NCBI GenBank assembly: GCA_035533295.1
Contig: DATLUA010000038.1
Span: 1-64,000 of the forward strand
Direction: 5' to 3'
Source: JAGWJU01 sp035533295
GTDB taxonomy: Bacteria; Elusimicrobiota; Elusimicrobia; UBA1565; UBA9628
Length of the DNA stretch: 64,000 bases
A program made the position numbers and the translations under genes. Position 1 is the first letter of the stretch. Each line of letters begins with the position of its first letter. The notes beneath the pieces were generated by a model. It was not told the DNA's origin. It ran no database searches and worked only from the letters and a program-made list of their open reading frames with translations. Shown here in pieces: positions 61,498 through 64,000 of the stretch.

Positions 61498-62492
61498 GCT
61501 TCACGCGCAGGCACCTTTCCGCGGCGGCCGCCTTGGCAGTCACCCTGGCCTTCCTGGCTTTGGCGCTCCGTCATGTCCGCGTGGATAAGCTCTGGGACAT
61601 CTTCAGCCAAGCCCGCTGGCGGTGGGTCGCGGCCATGTGCGTTTTTTCCCTTGCCGATTTGGCCGTGCGCGCCTGGCGCTGGCGGCTTCTCTTAAGCGAC
61701 GCGGCGCCGGCGGCGCCCGCCAAACTACTCTTCCGCTTGGAGGCCGTGGGCATCGCGCTCAACAACATCCTTTTTCTCCGCCTGGGAGAATTCGCGCGGG
61801 CCTGCATGGCCGGCCGAGAGTTGGACATCCCCGTGCTTGCCGCGCTTTCCAGCGTCGGCGTCGAGCGCGCCTTGGATTTGGCGGCGCTCTTGTCCCTGTT
61901 TTGCTGGGTGGGTTCGACCTCGCCCGATTTTTCCTACCCGGGATTTTTGCGCGCGGGAGCCGTCCTTCTTGTCTTGACCCTCGGCGGGCTCGTTTTTCTC
62001 GCCGCCGCGGGAAAGCCCTTGAAGCCCGGCGGCTCCTGGCACCGGAAGCTCTCGCGCTGGCCCAAAATCCAGGACTTGGCCTCGCAGATGGCGCTGGGCG
62101 CCTCGGTCCTGCGCCGCCCGGCCGCCGCCGCCGCCGCCACCGGAGGCAGCCTGGGTCTTTGGATCATCGACAGTCTTTTCTACTGGTCGGGAGCGAGGGC
62201 GCTGGGGCTGGGCTCGGTGCTGGGATTCAAGCGCTCGGTGCTGGTGCTGACTTGGTCCGGCGCGGGCACCGCGCTTCCGGCCGCCCCCGGCGCCTTTGGT
62301 ACGTTCGAGGATTTCGTCAAGTCCCTACTGATGGATTTCCATGTTTCAGCCCAGAAAGCTTTCGCCTTCGCTTTTTTCAACCATATGGTCGGCTATATCT
62401 TCATCACCCTTCTGGGCTTGGCTTTCCTTTATCAGGAAGGGCTCTCGCTGGCGGAGCTCAAGGGCGCCCTGCGCCATGGCCGAGATTCCTAG
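61491..62492 (+). CDS. UPF0104 / LPG_synthase_TM-type membrane protein
   Basis: The ATG at 61491 overlaps the previous stop and gives 333 residues. About eight membrane segments; RAWRWRLLL near residue 58-66, LFRLEAVGIALNNILFLRLGEFARA, and SGAGTALPAAPGAFGTFED are typical of the lysylphosphatidylglycerol-synthase transmembrane / UPF0104 family. Members are often found next to glycosyltransferases and are thought to move or modify lipids. The catalytic synthase domain of MprF is absent. It is followed by a GT4 gene overlapping by 17 bp. Confidence 0.86.
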   Translation: MLSFTRRHLSAAAALAVTLAFLALALRHVRVDKLWDIFSQARWRWVAAMCVFSLADLAVRAWRWRLLLSDAAPAAPAKLLFRLEAVGIALNNILFLRLGEFARACMAGRELDIPVLAALSSVGVERALDLAALLSLFCWVGSTSPDFSYPGFLRAGAVLLVLTLGGLVFLAAAGKPLKPGGSWHRKLSRWPKIQDLASQMALGASVLRRPAAAAAATGGSLGLWIIDSLFYWSGARALGLGSVLGFKRSVLVLTWSGAGTALPAAPGAFGTFEDFVKSLLMDFHVSAQKAFAFAFFNHMVGYIFITLLGLAFLYQEGLSLAELKGALRHGRDS

Positions 62493-63648
62493 AAACCGGC
62501 GCTTGAGCGTCGCGATGGTGAGCGCGAGCTTTCATCCCTACATCGGCGGCGCGGAAAAGCAGGCGCTGGAGCTGGCCGCGGCGCTTGAATCGGGCGGCGC
62601 GCGCATCACCGTCTTGACCCGGCGCCTGCGCGGATTGCCCGCCGAGGAAACCGTGCGCGGCGTGCGCGTGATTCGGCTATGGTGCCTGGGCCAGAAAGGC
62701 TTTCTCAACGCGGCGAGCTTCGGCCTTTCGCTTTTTCTCCATCTTCTCAACCACTCGACGTTCTACGACGCCTTCCACGCGCACTTGGCCGGCTCGCCGG
62801 CCCTGGCCGCGGTTTTGGCCGGGCGCTTCCTTAATAAGCCGGTTTGGGTAAAGCTGGGCGGCGGGCGCGGCGTGGGCGAGCTCTCCGGTTCGGCAAAAAC
62901 CATTCCCGGCCGCCTCAAACTCCGGCTTCTGGCCTGCTTGAAGCCGCGCTTCATCGCGGTGAGCCCCGATTTGGTGGAGGAAGCCGCCGCCTACCTGGGA
63001 CGGCGCGTCGGCGTGCAGGTCGTGCCCAACGGCGTGGACACCGCGCGCTACCGGCCCGTTCCCGCCGCGCGCAAGGCCGAGTTCCGCCGAAGCCTGGGTT
63101 GGCCCGCGGACGCTCTGGGATTTGTCTACACGGGAAGGATCGCGCCGGAAAAGCGCCTGCCGCATTTCCTGGAGGCTTGGACCGACGCCGTGAAGAAATC
63201 TCCCGGCTCCCGCGCCTTCATCGCCTTTGTGGGAGACGGCATCGAAGCGGCGCGCTTGAAGGACATCGCGGCCTACGAGCGGATTCAAGACCGGGTCTTT
63301 TTCGCGCCGCCGACGGACGACGTAGCGCCCTTTTACGGCGCCGCGGACGTCTTCGTTCTTCCCTCCATTTCAGAGGGGCTCTCCAACGCGCTTTTAGAAG
63401 CCATGTCCAGCGGACTGGCGATTCTGGCCAGCCGCGTGGGCGGCACGCCCGAAGCCGTGGCTGAGGGGCGCAACGGCCTCTTGTTCGCCCCGGAAAATGC
63501 CGAGGAAATCCGGGCGCAGGTCAAAAAATTCCTGGACCACCCCGAACTGGCCGCGCGCCTGGGCCGGGAAAGCCGCGACATCGCCATGGAAAAATACTCC
63601 CTGGCCGAGGTCGCCAAGCGCTACGAAGCCCTCTATGCCGAGGGCTAG
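62476..63648 (+). CDS. GT4-family glycosyltransferase
   Basis: I take the ATG at 62476, overlapping the previous gene by 17 bp, for 390 residues. The GT-B features are the N-terminal SASFHPYIGGAEKQALELA, the hinge region VQVVPNGVDTARYRP, TGRIAPEKRLPHFLEAW, and the donor-binding PSISEGLSNALLEAMSSG with its Glu. It adds a sugar to a glycan or lipid carrier on the cytoplasmic side. It closes the operon that begins at pilM. Confidence 0.92.
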   Translation: MAEIPRNRRLSVAMVSASFHPYIGGAEKQALELAAALESGGARITVLTRRLRGLPAEETVRGVRVIRLWCLGQKGFLNAASFGLSLFLHLLNHSTFYDAFHAHLAGSPALAAVLAGRFLNKPVWVKLGGGRGVGELSGSAKTIPGRLKLRLLACLKPRFIAVSPDLVEEAAAYLGRRVGVQVVPNGVDTARYRPVPAARKAEFRRSLGWPADALGFVYTGRIAPEKRLPHFLEAWTDAVKKSPGSRAFIAFVGDGIEAARLKDIAAYERIQDRVFFAPPTDDVAPFYGAADVFVLPSISEGLSNALLEAMSSGLAILASRVGGTPEAVAEGRNGLLFAPENAEEIRAQVKKFLDHPELAARLGRESRDIAMEKYSLAEVAKRYEALYAEG

Positions 63649-63692
63649 CCTTCCTTAATATAGCCGCTGCGGCGGAGCTCTCGCCCCCCGTC

Positions 63693-63723
63693 TTGACAAC
63701 CGCCGGGACCCGCACAATACTAT
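63693..63723 (+). promoter_or_regulatory. Promoter before the last gene
   Basis: TTGACA (63693-63698) and TACTAT (63718-63723) lie 19 nt apart; an alternative -10, AATACT (63716-63721), gives 17 nt. The ATG is 12 nt after TACTAT, again leaving at most a few untranslated bases. Confidence 0.65.
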
Positions 63724-63735
63724 GGGCACGACGCC

Positions 63736-64000
63736 ATGCCCAAAACTTTCGCTAAAAAAACCGGCCTTATTCTCGGCGCCTGCCTTCTGGCGGCCGGAGC
63801 GGCTTTCGCGTCCGCGGATCCTTTCCAAGCGGCTCTGCAAAGCGCTTCTCTAAAAGCCAAAAACGCCTTTATTTCCGGACAGCCTATTTACGGCGCCTTG
63901 GGCGCGAACCCCACGGCCGCGCTCGTGCAGGCGTTGAACGCCCCCCGCGATCAGGATTCGAACGCGGCGCCGCGCCGCCTAGAGTTGGCCGCGTTTTCCG
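63736..64000 (+). CDS. Exported protein, cut by the window edge
   Basis: The first 88 codons are visible. The product starts MPKTFAKKTGLILGACLLAA and then AGAAFASADP: a signal peptide, with LGAC as a possible lipobox. The visible mature part (ALQSASLKAKNAFISGQP) is helical and of unknown function. The 3' end is outside the window. Confidence 0.7.
   Translation, partial: MPKTFAKKTGLILGACLLAAGAAFASADPFQAALQSASLKAKNAFISGQPIYGALGANPTAALVQALNAPRDQDSNAAPRRLELAAFS

Noticed and set aside
1..64000. tRNA, rRNA, CRISPR array or insertion sequence
   Set aside because: No cloverleaf-like segments, no conserved T-loop sequence, no regularly spaced repeats and no transposase frame were seen.

Overview
The window is a 64 kb piece of a GC-rich, very compact bacterial chromosome. 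LptD, Lnt, MurA, a PilQ secretin, ExbB/ExbD/TonB and a PorV-like barrel show a Gram-negative, two-membrane cell. The mix of PorV/FlgD-type surface proteins, a pilMNOQ operon, small zinc-ribbon proteins and many paired HEAT, YfhO and GT-C genes suggests an Elusimicrobiota-like lineage, but this is inference: there is no rRNA gene and no marker can be searched here. I see no tRNA, CRISPR array, insertion sequence or prophage. TGA is a normal stop codon.

Layout. 234-4661: an exported HEAYH protein, then an operon of two exported HEAT-repeat proteins with ExbB, ExbD and TonB. 4658-8188: metH on the minus strand, behind a leader with an intrinsic terminator. 8360-12739: lnt, a histone-deacetylase-family hydrolase, prfB and an exported FKBP. 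12755-16547 (minus): mgtA, a PTS IIA-like protein and a CPXCG protein, with an excisionase-type regulator divergent from mgtA. 17119-19243: a two-repeat small protein, a helical ORF coupled to a FolD homologue with altered catalytic residues, and thymidine kinase. 19240-22239: nucleotide-sugar genes (rfbB, an epimerase, rfbA). 22272-25853: a surface-protein island with a PorV-like barrel, a decayed hicBA module, a FlgD-type protein coupled to a 53-residue protein, and a mosaic exported protein behind a long structured leader. 26200-41941: mainly minus-strand housekeeping and envelope genes (lptD, folC, murA, cca, a DUF4175-like protein, a GT39-like enzyme, prmC, prfA, rpmE) plus an exported 2OG-Fe(II) oxygenase-like protein. 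42101-51720: transporters, a PpiC-type foldase, an S2P-type protease, Bcp, a polytopic membrane protein and a GT9 glycosyltransferase. 51946-63648: one long operon, pilMNOQ followed by five glycan or membrane genes, preceded by a sigma70-type promoter and an attenuator-like leader. 63736 to the end: the start of an exported protein.

The genome looks streamlined. Within operons many genes overlap by ATGA or GTGA. Three convergent pairs interlock their stop codons in 4 bp. About fifteen genes that begin a transcription unit carry a -10-like hexamer only 6-14 nt before the start codon with no Shine-Dalgarno sequence, which suggests leaderless or near-leaderless mRNA. The observations most worth following are this leaderless pattern, the attenuator before pilM, the structured leader at 25870-26152, the HEAT/ExbBD/TonB operon with a TonB-box-like motif, the altered FolD, and two gene relics (hicBA and a PHP-domain fragment).
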